Shown: positions 1 to 8,849, counted from the stretch's first letter. The stretch is DNA of 64,000 nucleotides from Marixanthomonas sp002364245 (GCA_963973455.1 CAXAZF010000005.1:186001-250000); one strand, 5' to 3'. Made by a program: numbers and translations. The notes: generated by a model from the sequence alone, not told the origin.

Positions 1-221
1 TAGGTCACATTCAACGTGGAGGAGCACCTAGTTGTTACGACCGTGTATTGGCAAGTAGGTTAGGGGTTAGTGCTGTTGATACTTTATTAGATGGTAAAAG
101 TAATATCATGATTGGCATTTCGCATAACCAAATTACCACCGTGCCTTTTTCCGAAACTATTAAAAGCAGTAATGATCTTGATTTAGAATTGGTGCGCGTA
201 GCGGATATTGTTTCAACATAA
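1..221 (+). CDS. pfkA: 6-phosphofructokinase, C-terminal end (5' part outside window)
   Basis: Only the last 72 codons are present, read from base 3 to a TAA at 219-221. The translation begins GHIQRGGAPSCYDRVLASRL, which matches the family signature near the fructose-6-phosphate site of bacterial ATP-PfkA (GHxQRGGxPxxxDRxLAxRLG). PfkA phosphorylates fructose 6-phosphate to fructose 1,6-bisphosphate in the cytosol. The gene lies upstream of gapA, a kinase and pgi in the same direction, so this end of the window is a glycolytic block. The tail after the signature has the usual length for PfkA, so nothing suggests truncation at the 3' end. Assignment is strong although catalytic residues lie outside the window. 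Confidence 0.93.
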   Translation, partial: GHIQRGGAPSCYDRVLASRLGVSAVDTLLDGKSNIMIGISHNQITTVPFSETIKSSNDLDLELVRVADIVST

Positions 222-274
222 CTTTAGTATCTTGTTGTTGTAAGTAAAAATGAAATTAATTAAAAAACAGTATT

Positions 275-622
275 ATGAAAAAAATATGTCTAATTGTAGG
301 CTTGACAATTATTTTTTTTTCGTGTTCTAAGGATGACGATGTAAATATTACTAAAGAGAATATAAGCATTTCAAATACCGAAGCCTATGAATATGATTTA
401 GGTGGATTTGGTGATGAGGATGGTGCTAGAATATCGCAACAAGCTGAACATCATGAAATAAGTGAGTTAAATAGAAATGAGACTATCATCTACACTTATA
501 AACCCAAGGAAAATTTTTTAGGTTCCGATTTGGTGAAAATTGAAATTATTACTGGTTCTGATGGTTCTAGCTCTGGCAGTGTTTCGAAAATAGTGGAAAT
601 TAAATTCAATATAACCGAATAA
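275..622 (+). CDS. Small lipoprotein, probably surface-exposed, function unknown
   Basis: 115 residues. A short signal peptide ends in a lipobox (FFSC) with the acylated cysteine at residue 17, followed directly by S-K-D-D-D. A lysine and acidic run right after the cysteine resembles the lipoprotein export signal described in Bacteroidota, so transport to the outer leaflet is inferred. The body is acidic and soluble. The segment YTYKPKENFLGSDLVKIEI resembles the Y-x-P-x-x-n-F-x-G-x-D strand motif of Ig/cadherin-like repeats, so a single beta-sandwich domain is possible. It sits between pfkA and gapA but has no visible link to glycolysis. I do not recognise a named family. Confidence 0.75.
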   Translation: MKKICLIVGLTIIFFSCSKDDDVNITKENISISNTEAYEYDLGGFGDEDGARISQQAEHHEISELNRNETIIYTYKPKENFLGSDLVKIEIITGSDGSSSGSVSKIVEIKFNITE

Positions 623-659
623 AAACTGCTCAATAGAGTGTATGACTGCAATAACGGCA

Positions 660-678
660 GAATTCCTTATCGGAATTC
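660..678. repeat. Inverted repeat (7-bp arms)
   Basis: GAATTCC at 660-666 and GGAATTC at 672-678 flank a 5-nt spacer. It stands 11 bp before a stronger hairpin. Either the two form a tandem terminator after the lipoprotein gene, or this one is an operator for gapA. No T-run follows this repeat. Confidence 0.4.
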
Positions 679-688
679 ATGACCTACA

Positions 689-710
689 CCTTTCCGCTTT
701 TGCGGAAAGG
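689..710 (+). terminator. Hairpin terminator between the lipoprotein gene and gapA
   Basis: A perfect 9-bp stem (CCTTTCCGC at 689-697, GCGGAAAGG at 702-710) closes a TTTT loop and is followed by TTTGTGT. The tail is short, so termination may be partial. It separates the lipoprotein transcript from the gapA operon. Confidence 0.65.
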
Positions 711-786
711 TTTGTGTATATTTAATCTGTAACTTCGGTTATATGCGACCGATAAAGAAATCTTTTAAAGAAAACAAAGAAATAGA

Positions 787-1782
787 ATGACAAAAATTGC
801 AATAAATGGTTTTGGGAGGATAGGAAGAATTGCTTTCCGCATCGCTTCACAACGTGATGATATAGAGATAGTAGCAGTAAATGACTTGGTTGATATTGAC
901 CATTTAGCTTATTTATTGGAGTTTGATTCCATCCACGGAAGATTTCCAGGTACTGTTTCTGTAGAAAATAATAGCCTAGTTGTTAATGGAAAAAAAATAA
1001 GAGTCACTTCTGAAAAAAATCCTGAAAATTTAAAATGGAATAACGTTGGAGCCGAAATGGTAATCGATTGTACAGGTGTTTTTAAAGAAAAAGATAAAGC
1101 GGGAGCACATCTTAAAGGAGGGGCCAAGAAAGTGGTTATTTCAGCACCTTCAAAATCGGTTCCCATGTTTGTGATGGGTGTAAATCATACCGATGTAAAA
1201 CCAGAAGATAACATTGTTTCAAATGCTTCATGTACTACCAATTGTTTGGCGCCAATGGCAAAATTGATAAACGATAAACTAGGCATTGTAGAAGGGCTAA
1301 TGACAACTGTACACTCCGTTACTGCTTCACAATTTACAGTTGATCAACCTTCAAAAAAGAACTATCGGGTAGGGCGAAATGCCTTGCGAAATATTATTCC
1401 AACAACAACTGGAGCAGCTGTTGCCGTAACAAAAGTGATTCCAGATTTAGAGGGAAAACTAACCGGAATGGCTTTTCGAGTTCCAACCGCAGATGTTTCT
1501 GTGGTAGATTTAACCGTACGAACAAAAAAAAGTGCTACCTATAATGAAGTAAAAGCACTTTTTAAAGAAGCTTCAGAAACCGATTATAAAGGAGTAATAG
1601 GCTATACCGAAAAAGGTGTAGTATCGCAAGACTTTGTAAGTGACCCAAGAACTTCCATTTTCGATGCCGAAGCTGGGATTGCCCTTAATGAAAACTTCTT
1701 TAAGCTCGTGGCCTGGTACGATAACGAATATGCTTATTCTGCAAAATTAATCGAATTGACAGCCCACATTGCAACACTGTAA
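787..1782 (+). CDS. gapA: Glyceraldehyde-3-phosphate dehydrogenase, type I
   Basis: 331 residues, the normal GAPDH length. The NAD-binding motif INGFGRIGR is at residues 7-15, and the active-site motif SCTTNCLAP places the catalytic cysteine at residue 149. A tyrosine-rich WYDNEYAYS segment near the C-terminus is also typical. The enzyme oxidises glyceraldehyde 3-phosphate to 1,3-bisphosphoglycerate with NAD in glycolysis. The stop is followed after 2 bp by the next ATG and that gene is followed by pgi, so gapA leads a three-gene operon. ATG at 787 is the first possible start and leaves a full N-terminal Rossmann strand. High confidence. Confidence 0.97.
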   Translation: MTKIAINGFGRIGRIAFRIASQRDDIEIVAVNDLVDIDHLAYLLEFDSIHGRFPGTVSVENNSLVVNGKKIRVTSEKNPENLKWNNVGAEMVIDCTGVFKEKDKAGAHLKGGAKKVVISAPSKSVPMFVMGVNHTDVKPEDNIVSNASCTTNCLAPMAKLINDKLGIVEGLMTTVHSVTASQFTVDQPSKKNYRVGRNALRNIIPTTTGAAVAVTKVIPDLEGKLTGMAFRVPTADVSVVDLTVRTKKSATYNEVKALFKEASETDYKGVIGYTEKGVVSQDFVSDPRTSIFDAEAGIALNENFFKLVAWYDNEYAYSAKLIELTAHIATL

Positions 1783-1784
1783 GT

Positions 1785-2636
1785 ATGATTTTAATAGCTG
1801 ATGGCGGTTCCACAAAATGTGATTGGATTCTTTTGAATAAAGAGGGAGACGTCATCGAAAAAACGCGTACAGCCGGTTTAAATCCTACAGTGATTTCTCA
1901 AAATGAAATTTTCCAAAGAATTGAGGGGAATGAATCTTTACAAGCCATTTTTAAGACAGTAAAAACTGTCGATTTTTATGGTGCTGGTTGTGGGACAAAA
2001 ACCCCAAGACTGTTTTTACAAGAAATACTAGAACAGCTGTTTTCTACTGCAAAGGTAACTGTTAAAGAAGATTTGGCCGCTGCAGTTTATGCCGCAACTA
2101 CGGAATCGGGTATTATAGGTATTTTAGGCACCGGAAGCAATTGCTGTTATTTTGATGGAAAAAAAATATACACAGCAACGCCGTCATTGGGTTATTCGGT
2201 TATGGATGATGCGAGTGGTAATTATTTTGGAAAACAGTTACTTCGCGATTATTTCTATAAAAAGATGCCTATAGAGGTTGCTTCAGAATTTGAAAAAAAA
2301 TTCAATCTTGATCCTGATATCATAAAAATCAATTTATATAAAAAACCAAATCCCAACGCATATTTAGCTTCTTTTGCTGAATTTCTCTTTCTTTGTAAGC
2401 AAGATGAATATTATATTAACCAAGTAATAAAAACGGGAATCTCACTATTTATTGAAAATCAAGTTCTTATTTACGAGGAAGCAAAAAAAGTACCGGTACA
2501 CTTTGTAGGTTCTATAGCTTATTTTTCAAAAGAAATAATACTTCAATGCTTAAAAGAATATAATTTACAACCTGGGAATTTCATTAAAAGACCCATTGAT
2601 GGTTTGATAAGCTATTATAAAAAAGAGAAACTGTAA
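1785..2636 (+). CDS. BadF/BadG/BcrA/BcrD-type ATPase, probable N-acetylglucosamine or related sugar kinase
   Basis: 283 residues of the ASKHA fold. The first phosphate motif is ADGGSTKCDW at residues 4-13, and the second is GILGTGSN around residue 110. The family includes N-acetylglucosamine kinases of the NAGK type, and many flavobacterial members are annotated that way; the substrate is not visible here. It lies 2 bp after gapA and 2 bp before pgi, so it is certainly co-transcribed with glycolytic genes. This placement favours a hexose or amino-sugar substrate feeding fructose 6-phosphate, but that is inference. Alternative readings are glucosamine kinase or a muramyl-sugar kinase. Confidence 0.8.
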   Translation: MILIADGGSTKCDWILLNKEGDVIEKTRTAGLNPTVISQNEIFQRIEGNESLQAIFKTVKTVDFYGAGCGTKTPRLFLQEILEQLFSTAKVTVKEDLAAAVYAATTESGIIGILGTGSNCCYFDGKKIYTATPSLGYSVMDDASGNYFGKQLLRDYFYKKMPIEVASEFEKKFNLDPDIIKINLYKKPNPNAYLASFAEFLFLCKQDEYYINQVIKTGISLFIENQVLIYEEAKKVPVHFVGSIAYFSKEIILQCLKEYNLQPGNFIKRPIDGLISYYKKEKL

Positions 2637-2638
2637 AA

Positions 2639-4204
2639 ATGAGTTTACCAAAAATAAACCCTACACAAACAAAAGCTTGGAACGCACTACAAGCACTTTT
2701 TTCAGAAATGAAAGACGTGAATATGCAAGATTTGTTTGCTAAGGACACAACTCGTTCTAAAAAGTTTTCAATAGAATGGAATGACTTTTACATTGATTAT
2801 TCCAAAAACCGAATTACAGATAACACAAAATCTTTATTAATAGACTTAGCGAAAGAAGTTAAGTTAGACGAAGCTATTAAAGCCCAGTTTAATGGCATAA
2901 AAATTAATGAAACTGAAGATAGAGCAGTTTTACATACTGCATTGCGTGACTTTACTGAAATGAAACCAGAAGTGAGCGATACACTTCAAAAAATGAAAAA
3001 TTTTTCAGAAGCTATCATTTCAGGAAACTGGAAAGGATGCACGGGAAAACCCATTACCAATGTCGTAAATATTGGCGTAGGTGGCAGTGATTTGGGTCCT
3101 AAAATGGTTACTGAAGCACTACACTTTTATAAAAACCATCTAAACGTATATTTTATTTCGAATGTTGACGGTGATCACGTTTCAGAAATTTTACAAAATT
3201 TAAACCCTGAAACTACATTATTTGTTGTGGTTTCAAAAAGTTTCACAACGCTCGAAACTTTGACCAATGCCAAAACCGTTCGAAATTGGTTTTTAGAAAA
3301 ACATTCAGAAACAGATATTCAAAATCATTTCGTAGCAGTTTCAACCAATAAGAAAGCGGTTCTTGATTTTGGTATTGCTTCAAAAAACATATTCCCTATG
3401 TGGGATTGGGTTGGCGGACGCTTTTCACTGTGGAGTGCCGTTGGTCTTTCCATTTCTTGTGCCGTTGGTTACGATAATTTCGAAGAATTATTGAAAGGCG
3501 CCCACAAAATGGACAACCATTTTCAGTCTTCAGCCTTAGACGAAAACGTTCCGGTAATTCTCGCTATGCTTTCTATTTGGTATGCCAATTTTTTTGAAGC
3601 TGAAAGTGAAGCGGTTATTCCGTATTCGGAATATTTAAGCAAATTGGTTACGTATCTACAACAAGCCGTAATGGAAAGCAACGGAAAAGGTACCGACCGA
3701 AATGGTAAAAAAGTAGATTACACTACAGGAACCATTGTTTGGGGCGATACGGGAACCAATGCACAGCACGCTTTTTTTCAGTTGATCCATCAAGGAAAAC
3801 GTCTAATTCCGGTAGATTTTATTGCGTTTGCAGAATCGTTACACGGAAATAAAGAACATCATAGAAAATTAATTTCAAACTGTTTTGCACAATCTGAGTC
3901 TTTGTTGCAAGGTACATATGGCAAAGAGGTTAAAAATCCTTTCAGACAATTTGAAGGAAATAAACCTTCAAATACCATTCTTATAAAAAAGCTGACACCA
4001 CATACGTTGGGAAGCCTATTGGCTATGTATGAACATAAGTTATTTGTGCAAGGAGTGATTTGGAATATTTTCAGTTACGACCAATGGGGGGTAGAACTGG
4101 GGAAAACCGTTGCTAAAAATGTAATGGAAGCAATTAAAACCAATGATTGCTCATTAATAAATAACCAATCGACAAAGGATTTGCTCAATAAAATTTCTAA
4201 ATAA
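2639..4204 (+). CDS. pgi: Glucose-6-phosphate isomerase
   Basis: 521 residues. The conserved GVGGSDLGPKMV loop, the SKSFTTLETL phosphate-binding segment, the VGGRFSLWSAVGL region, the HGNKEHHR segment around the catalytic glutamate and histidine, and the C-terminal NIFSYDQWGVELGK signature are all present. The enzyme interconverts glucose 6-phosphate and fructose 6-phosphate in the cytosol. ATG at 2639 follows the kinase stop by 2 bp. The 3' end is only 2 bp from the convergent rlmH stop, so no terminator fits between them and read-through antisense into rlmH is likely. Assignment is firm. Confidence 0.97.
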   Translation: MSLPKINPTQTKAWNALQALFSEMKDVNMQDLFAKDTTRSKKFSIEWNDFYIDYSKNRITDNTKSLLIDLAKEVKLDEAIKAQFNGIKINETEDRAVLHTALRDFTEMKPEVSDTLQKMKNFSEAIISGNWKGCTGKPITNVVNIGVGGSDLGPKMVTEALHFYKNHLNVYFISNVDGDHVSEILQNLNPETTLFVVVSKSFTTLETLTNAKTVRNWFLEKHSETDIQNHFVAVSTNKKAVLDFGIASKNIFPMWDWVGGRFSLWSAVGLSISCAVGYDNFEELLKGAHKMDNHFQSSALDENVPVILAMLSIWYANFFEAESEAVIPYSEYLSKLVTYLQQAVMESNGKGTDRNGKKVDYTTGTIVWGDTGTNAQHAFFQLIHQGKRLIPVDFIAFAESLHGNKEHHRKLISNCFAQSESLLQGTYGKEVKNPFRQFEGNKPSNTILIKKLTPHTLGSLLAMYEHKLFVQGVIWNIFSYDQWGVELGKTVAKNVMEAIKTNDCSLINNQSTKDLLNKISK

Positions 4205-4206
4205 TT

Positions 4207-4680
4207 TTATCTGTGATGATAAGGTTCATTGCGAAGTATGGTAAAACCTCTATATAACTGTTCAACAAAAAAGACTCGCACCATTTGATGTGAAAACGTC
4301 ATTTTTGATAATGATATTTTGCCATTAGCCCGTTCGTAAATTTCATCACTAAAACCATAAGGACCACCAATTACAAATACAAGGTTTTTTAATCCGCTAT
4401 TCATTTTTTTCTGAAGAAACTGCGAAAATCCAACGGAGCTAAATTGCTTTCCATTTTCATCTAACAAAATTAAATTATCTGAAGGCTGCAAGCGTTTGAG
4501 TATCTCTTGTCCTTCGGCTTGCTTTTGTAACTTTTCAGAAAGATTTTTTGAGTTTTTAATATCTGGGATAATTTCAAAAGAAAAAGAGACATAGTGTTTT
4601 AACCGCTTTGAATAAGCTGCTGTTAACGTTTGTAGATTTTTGTCATCGGTTTTTCCTATGGCCAAAAGGGTGATTTTCAT
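4207..4680 (-). CDS. rlmH: 23S rRNA (pseudouridine(1915)-N(3))-methyltransferase RlmH
   Basis: 157 residues, the standard SPOUT-class RlmH size. The N-terminus MKITLLAIGKT and the SAM-knot region FVIGGPYGF, then LSKMTFSHQMVR and a C-terminal EPYHHR, match the family. It methylates the pseudouridine at position 1915 of helix 69 of 23S rRNA as a homodimer on the assembled ribosome. It starts only 6 bp after the stop of the adenylate cyclase gene, so these are probably one transcript with the YdeI-like gene. ATG at 4680 is the natural start because the beta-strand MKITLLAIG begins there. Confidence 0.96.
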   Translation of the reverse strand: MKITLLAIGKTDDKNLQTLTAAYSKRLKHYVSFSFEIIPDIKNSKNLSEKLQKQAEGQEILKRLQPSDNLILLDENGKQFSSVGFSQFLQKKMNSGLKNLVFVIGGPYGFSDEIYERANGKISLSKMTFSHQMVRVFFVEQLYRGFTILRNEPYHHR

Positions 4681-4686
4681 GTGTAC

Positions 4687-5796
4687 TTATCCTTTTTTAT
4701 AAGTTACCAAGCCGATTTCTTCAGCCTTTCCTCGTAATTGCTCATTTCCCATATCTACTTTGATAACTCCCTTGGGAAGTTTATAAGCTACATTGGCAAA
4801 TTCTTTCGACGCTAGTATCTTTACATCTAGGTCGTTACAAATTGATTGAATACGGGCTGTAGTATTTAAAACATCACCAGAAAAAGCAATATCCCGTTTA
4901 ATCTGTCCAATTTCGCCGACCATGACAGGACCAAAATGATAGCCTACTTTAAATTCAGGTACGATACCATATTTTTTTAAGTACTTATAAGACTTTCTTT
5001 TAATAATGCGCTGCATGGAAAAATAGCATTGTATGGCATTTCCACTTCTTAACCCATGCTTCATTTTCCAAGAAACCACAACTTCATCACCAACATATTG
5101 ATAAACCTCCCCACGTGTTTGTACAATTGCTGGGGCAATGTGCCTAAAAAAGTCTTTTAGAAAATTAAAGTATTTTTCCTCTCCTAAAGTTTCAGCAATA
5201 CCAGTAGCATTTTTAATATCGGCAAACATGAAAATACGCCGCTCGTGTTTGGGGTGAAAGTAACGGCCCATTAAATAATCTGGAAATACACCAGGACCAT
5301 ACTTGTCGTTTACTATTAAAACAATTAAAGTACTTAGTACAATGAACAACCAGACAATAAAGTTTTTAAGAAATAACCAAGTGCTAAAAAACAGTTGTGT
5401 GGCTACTATTACATCTGGATGATAAAAAGGAAGACCTAATTTCTCACTGTTAAAATACAATGCGCCAATAGTACTAATCAATAGTGCTCCGGCGACATAG
5501 GTTCCGATAATGTATAATAAAGCCTTCCAGAAAGCATGCCTTCTAAGCCATTGTTCCATTAAGTTTACGGTAAAAATACCGCCAATAAGCCCCGCACTTA
5601 TTGCTACAATTAGGTTGGCCGTGAAAGCAGATTCAAAATCAAATGCCGAGCTTAAAAGTCCTTCACTTTTTAACGTGAAAAATTCATAAAAAAACAATGC
5701 ATTCGAAATGAGTACCCAAGCAATGAGTATCGAAAAAGCGCGCTTTGTGTAAAACCATAATTGGCGAGAATTATATCGACTTAACTTAAAGTTCAT
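4687..5796 (-). CDS. Membrane-anchored class III adenylate/guanylate cyclase
   Basis: 369 residues. Four hydrophobic segments lie in residues 20-165 and a class III cyclase domain in about 185-365. Catalytic positions are visible: metal-binding aspartates at 193 (FADI) and 237 (YVGDE), a substrate-base pair K283 and D302 of the adenylate type, and transition-state N311 and R315 (NTTAR). The domain should therefore be active and make cAMP on the cytoplasmic face. No HAMP domain is evident between membrane part and cyclase domain. The ATG shares one base with the upstream stop (TAATG), showing translational coupling to the YdeI-like gene. The signal sensed by the membrane part is unknown. Confidence 0.88.
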   Translation of the reverse strand: MNFKLSRYNSRQLWFYTKRAFSILIAWVLISNALFFYEFFTLKSEGLLSSAFDFESAFTANLIVAISAGLIGGIFTVNLMEQWLRRHAFWKALLYIIGTYVAGALLISTIGALYFNSEKLGLPFYHPDVIVATQLFFSTWLFLKNFIVWLFIVLSTLIVLIVNDKYGPGVFPDYLMGRYFHPKHERRIFMFADIKNATGIAETLGEEKYFNFLKDFFRHIAPAIVQTRGEVYQYVGDEVVVSWKMKHGLRSGNAIQCYFSMQRIIKRKSYKYLKKYGIVPEFKVGYHFGPVMVGEIGQIKRDIAFSGDVLNTTARIQSICNDLDVKILASKEFANVAYKLPKGVIKVDMGNEQLRGKAEEIGLVTYKKG

Positions 5797-6392
5797 TAGC
5801 AGTTTTTATATTTATCATGCAACCCTTTACCCTCGATGATCATTGGTGTTATTTTTTGTAAACGGCTTTCTTTAGTTGCATCTCTTTTGGCTTCTGAGAT
5901 ATGATTGGCATACTCCCGCTGTTTACCTGGTGTTAACTTTTTAAAAGCTGAAGCCAATGTTTTATTTTCTTTAAAAGCTTTCTCTAGAATTGGGGGGATT
6001 GATACCTCTTTCTTCCGTTTTGGTTTTAGTTCTTTACCAGCGATACAGTTTTCAATAGCTTCTTGTATGTATTTTAAAATTAAATCGGTTTCAATAGGAT
6101 CACCTTCTTCAAATCGCCATTGCCGTAATGCTTTGGTGACTCCTTCTTGCGCATTTACTAATTTATTTTCTTTATTTTTTAAAAAAACACCTTGATGAAA
6201 CCAAATGGCGTAATGGTTTTTAAAACCTGCTAACCCCGCTACTATCTTTCCATTAAGCGTATAGGCTGGCGCTCCCCATTTAACTTCTTCGGTAAGCTCT
6301 GTTTTCTGAAAAATACTCCGGAGTTTTGATAATTCTTTACTCCATTTCTCGTGCTTTTCAATGTATGCAGTTACTTTTTCTGAGGTGTCCAT
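5796..6392 (-). CDS. YdeI/OmdA family protein with N-terminal DUF1801 domain
   Basis: 198 residues in two parts. Residues 1-115 resemble DUF1801 (EEVKWGAPAYTLNGK, NHYAIWFHQG), a small fold also found in iron-binding or frataxin-like proteins. Residues 130-198 contain the OmdA/YdeI segment with LTPGKQREYANHISEAKR. The family was named for bacteriocin protection and an OmpD association in enterobacteria, but its biochemical role is not established. It is soluble with no signal peptide. It is the first gene of a probable operon with the cyclase and rlmH. ATG at 6392 is preceded by a TATATTCG box. Confidence 0.85.
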   Translation of the reverse strand: MDTSEKVTAYIEKHEKWSKELSKLRSIFQKTELTEEVKWGAPAYTLNGKIVAGLAGFKNHYAIWFHQGVFLKNKENKLVNAQEGVTKALRQWRFEEGDPIETDLILKYIQEAIENCIAGKELKPKRKKEVSIPPILEKAFKENKTLASAFKKLTPGKQREYANHISEAKRDATKESRLQKITPMIIEGKGLHDKYKNC

Positions 6393-6418
6393 AATTAATT
6401 AGTTGTTTCTTTACAAAT

Positions 6419-6426
6419 CGAATATA
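6419..6426 (-). promoter_or_regulatory. Candidate -7 box for the YdeI-cyclase-rlmH operon
   Basis: Read on the minus strand the bases are TATATTCG, 7 of 8 matches to the Bacteroidota TAnnTTTG element, about 27 bp before the ATG at 6392. No convincing -33 TTG is placed at the usual distance. Confidence 0.35.
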
Positions 6427-6573
6427 CCATTTTTCTGAAGCTATTTTTCTAAAGAAACATTAAAAATTATACATGTTACAATTGAGAATGCAGATTATAC
6501 AGTTCGGTTTCTTTTTTTCTGAAAAGACAAAGATCTTATTCATTTTTGAAGTGTAAAACAAAACCAGCTACAA

Positions 6574-8748
6574 ATGAAACCTCAAAATATAAAAATGTAT
6601 AATTTAAATTTTGTCCTTCTATTTTTCTGCCTTTCCTTTTCAGCAATAAGTCAAACTGAAATTTCAGGCATAGTTACACAAAAAAATGGAACACCCATTC
6701 CTGGTGCCAATGTCTATCTGGAAGGTACATATGATGGAACCACAACTGATGGTAATGGAAATTTTTCATTTACAACTTCAGAAACTAACCAACAGACATT
6801 GGTAGTCTCTTTTGTTTCTTTTGAAACCTTCAGAATTACTAAAGACGTTTCTGAATTGCAACAATTAACCATACGTCTTCGTGAAGATGTAAGCTCGTTG
6901 GATACAGTTGTCATTTCAGCTGGAACTTTCGAAGCAGGTGATAACAGTAAAGTTTCTGTTTTAAAACCTCTAGATGTCGTTACTACGGCAAGTGCTTTGG
7001 GTGATTTTGTTGGTGCATTACAAACCTTACCGGGAACCACAACTGTTTCTGAAGACGGCCGGTTGTTTGTTCGTGGTGGTGATGCTGGAGAGACGCAAAT
7101 TTTTATCGATGGTATCCGTGTTTTCACTCCTTACACACCAAGTACCAATAATATTCCCATACGGGGCCGGTACAGTCCTTTTTTGTTTGATGGAATTACT
7201 TTTTCAACTGGTGGATATTCTGCAGAATACGGGCAAGCACTGTCCTCTGTTTTACTTTTAAACACTATAGATTTTCCAGATCAAGAAAAGACCGAAATAG
7301 CTGTTATGAGCGTAGGTGGTGGATTAGGAAACACTCAAATTTGGGGCAATAACTCGTTGAGTGTTAATGCTAGCTACATTAATTTAGCACCTTACAATGA
7401 ATTGTTTCCTGGCAGAAATAATTGGCAAAAACCTTTTGAAACCTTTGCAGGAGAGTCTGTTTATCGCCACGAATTTGAAAATGGGCTTTTGAAAATTTAT
7501 GGAGCGTATGATGCTACCAACTTTCAATTAACGCAAGAAGACATTAACGAGCCGGAAGGGGTCAATTTTAAATTGAACAACCAAAACCTATATACCAATG
7601 CTAGTTACTCAGGTAGGTTAAAAAATAAATGGAAACTGGAAACCGGAACGAGTTTTACGCTTTCAAAAACAGATATTAAAGTAATTGAAGATAATATAGA
7701 TAATACGGAGAAGTCTGCCCACCTAAAATTTAAACTACGAAAAAACTTCAGTAACCGATTTAAAATGAGTTACGGCGTAGAACAGTTTTTGACCGATTTT
7801 AATGAAGATTTCAATAATGAAACATTTAATGCTGAATATGGTTTTAATAATAATATTTCCGCAGCTTTTACCGAAGCCGATATTATTTTTTCAAAAAAGT
7901 TTGCAATAAAATTAGGTTTACGAGGTGAATACAGTCAGCTTTTTGATGCGTTTAACTTTTCACCACGAGCCTCTTTGGCTTATAAAGTGAGTAAAAACAG
8001 TCAGTTGTCATTGGCGTATGGTGATTTTTACCAACAGCCGCTTAGTGAGTATTTAAAATTTCAGCAAGACTTACAAGTTCAAAAAGCGCAACACTATATA
8101 CTAAATTACCAGTACACTGCCAATAACCGAATTTTTAGAGCTGAACTCTATCGAAAAGAGTATGATAACTTAGTTACTTATAATTCAGACTTTCCTTCAT
8201 TTGACACCAATTTTAATACTAATGGGGATGGTTTTGCACAAGGGGTCGATTTTTTTTGGAGAGATAATGAAAGTCTTAAGAACATGGATTACTGGGTGAG
8301 TTATTCGTATTTGGATACCGAGCGGAAATATAAAAACTATCCGGTTGCCGCTACGCCTAATTTTGCTAATACTCATAATCTTTCGGTAGTAGGTAAATAC
8401 TGGATTGAAGACTGGAAAAGCCAAGTGGGCTTTAGTTATCAATATGGAAGCGGTAGAACTTATACCAACCCAAATGAGAACGGATTTCTTCAAAATAAAA
8501 CCAAAGATTTTAATAGCCTTAGTTTAAACTGGGCTTATTTGTTGTCGCAACAAAAGATATTGTACTTTTCAGTAAACAATGTATTGGGATTCACTAATGT
8601 TAATGGTTATCAATACTCGAACACCCCGAATTCAAATGGCGACTTTTCTAGAAGGACATTACGTCCAGCGACCGATCATTTTTTCTTTGTAGGGTTCTTC
8701 TGGACCATTAGTGATGATGGGGAAGACAATCAGTTAGACAATTTGTAG
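6574..8748 (+). CDS. TonB-dependent receptor with N-terminal carboxypeptidase-regulatory-like domain
   Basis: 724 residues. A signal peptide ends near ISQ (residue 27), then a beta-sandwich CarboxypepD_reg-like domain (ISGIVTQKNGTPIPGANVYL), then a plug domain with LFVRGGDAGETQIFIDGIRV, then a beta-barrel. The C-terminus is not the usual aromatic end but DNL after a short acidic tail. It would import a TonB-dependent ligand across the outer membrane; the substrate is unknown, and no SusD partner follows. A second ATG at 6595 would also give a good signal peptide. It heads the run of co-directional genes up to 12505, with 127 bp before the next gene. Confidence 0.9.
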   Translation: MKPQNIKMYNLNFVLLFFCLSFSAISQTEISGIVTQKNGTPIPGANVYLEGTYDGTTTDGNGNFSFTTSETNQQTLVVSFVSFETFRITKDVSELQQLTIRLREDVSSLDTVVISAGTFEAGDNSKVSVLKPLDVVTTASALGDFVGALQTLPGTTTVSEDGRLFVRGGDAGETQIFIDGIRVFTPYTPSTNNIPIRGRYSPFLFDGITFSTGGYSAEYGQALSSVLLLNTIDFPDQEKTEIAVMSVGGGLGNTQIWGNNSLSVNASYINLAPYNELFPGRNNWQKPFETFAGESVYRHEFENGLLKIYGAYDATNFQLTQEDINEPEGVNFKLNNQNLYTNASYSGRLKNKWKLETGTSFTLSKTDIKVIEDNIDNTEKSAHLKFKLRKNFSNRFKMSYGVEQFLTDFNEDFNNETFNAEYGFNNNISAAFTEADIIFSKKFAIKLGLRGEYSQLFDAFNFSPRASLAYKVSKNSQLSLAYGDFYQQPLSEYLKFQQDLQVQKAQHYILNYQYTANNRIFRAELYRKEYDNLVTYNSDFPSFDTNFNTNGDGFAQGVDFFWRDNESLKNMDYWVSYSYLDTERKYKNYPVAATPNFANTHNLSVVGKYWIEDWKSQVGFSYQYGSGRTYTNPNENGFLQNKTKDFNSLSLNWAYLLSQQKILYFSVNNVLGFTNVNGYQYSNTPNSNGDFSRRTLRPATDHFFFVGFFWTISDDGEDNQLDNL

Positions 8749-8841
8749 ATGTTAGATTAATCTATGTATATCAAGAACACAGTTCAACCTTAAAAAGAAA
8801 CAATTCAGTATATCAAATTTTATAAAACCCTTTTCTTAAAG

Positions 8842-8849
8842 GATATTTG
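8842..8849 (+). promoter_or_regulatory. Candidate -7 box upstream of the DUF2141 gene
   Basis: GATATTTG at 8842-8849 matches TAnnTTTG at 7 of 8 positions and stands 26 bp before the ATG at 8876. If used, it would make the DUF2141-kinase-2TM genes a unit separate from the receptor gene. Confidence 0.3.

Noticed and set aside
909..1166. Minus-strand ORF inside gapA
   Set aside because: It is the antisense of a clearly coding gene with full GAPDH motifs, low in codon logic, and has no promoter or terminator of its own.
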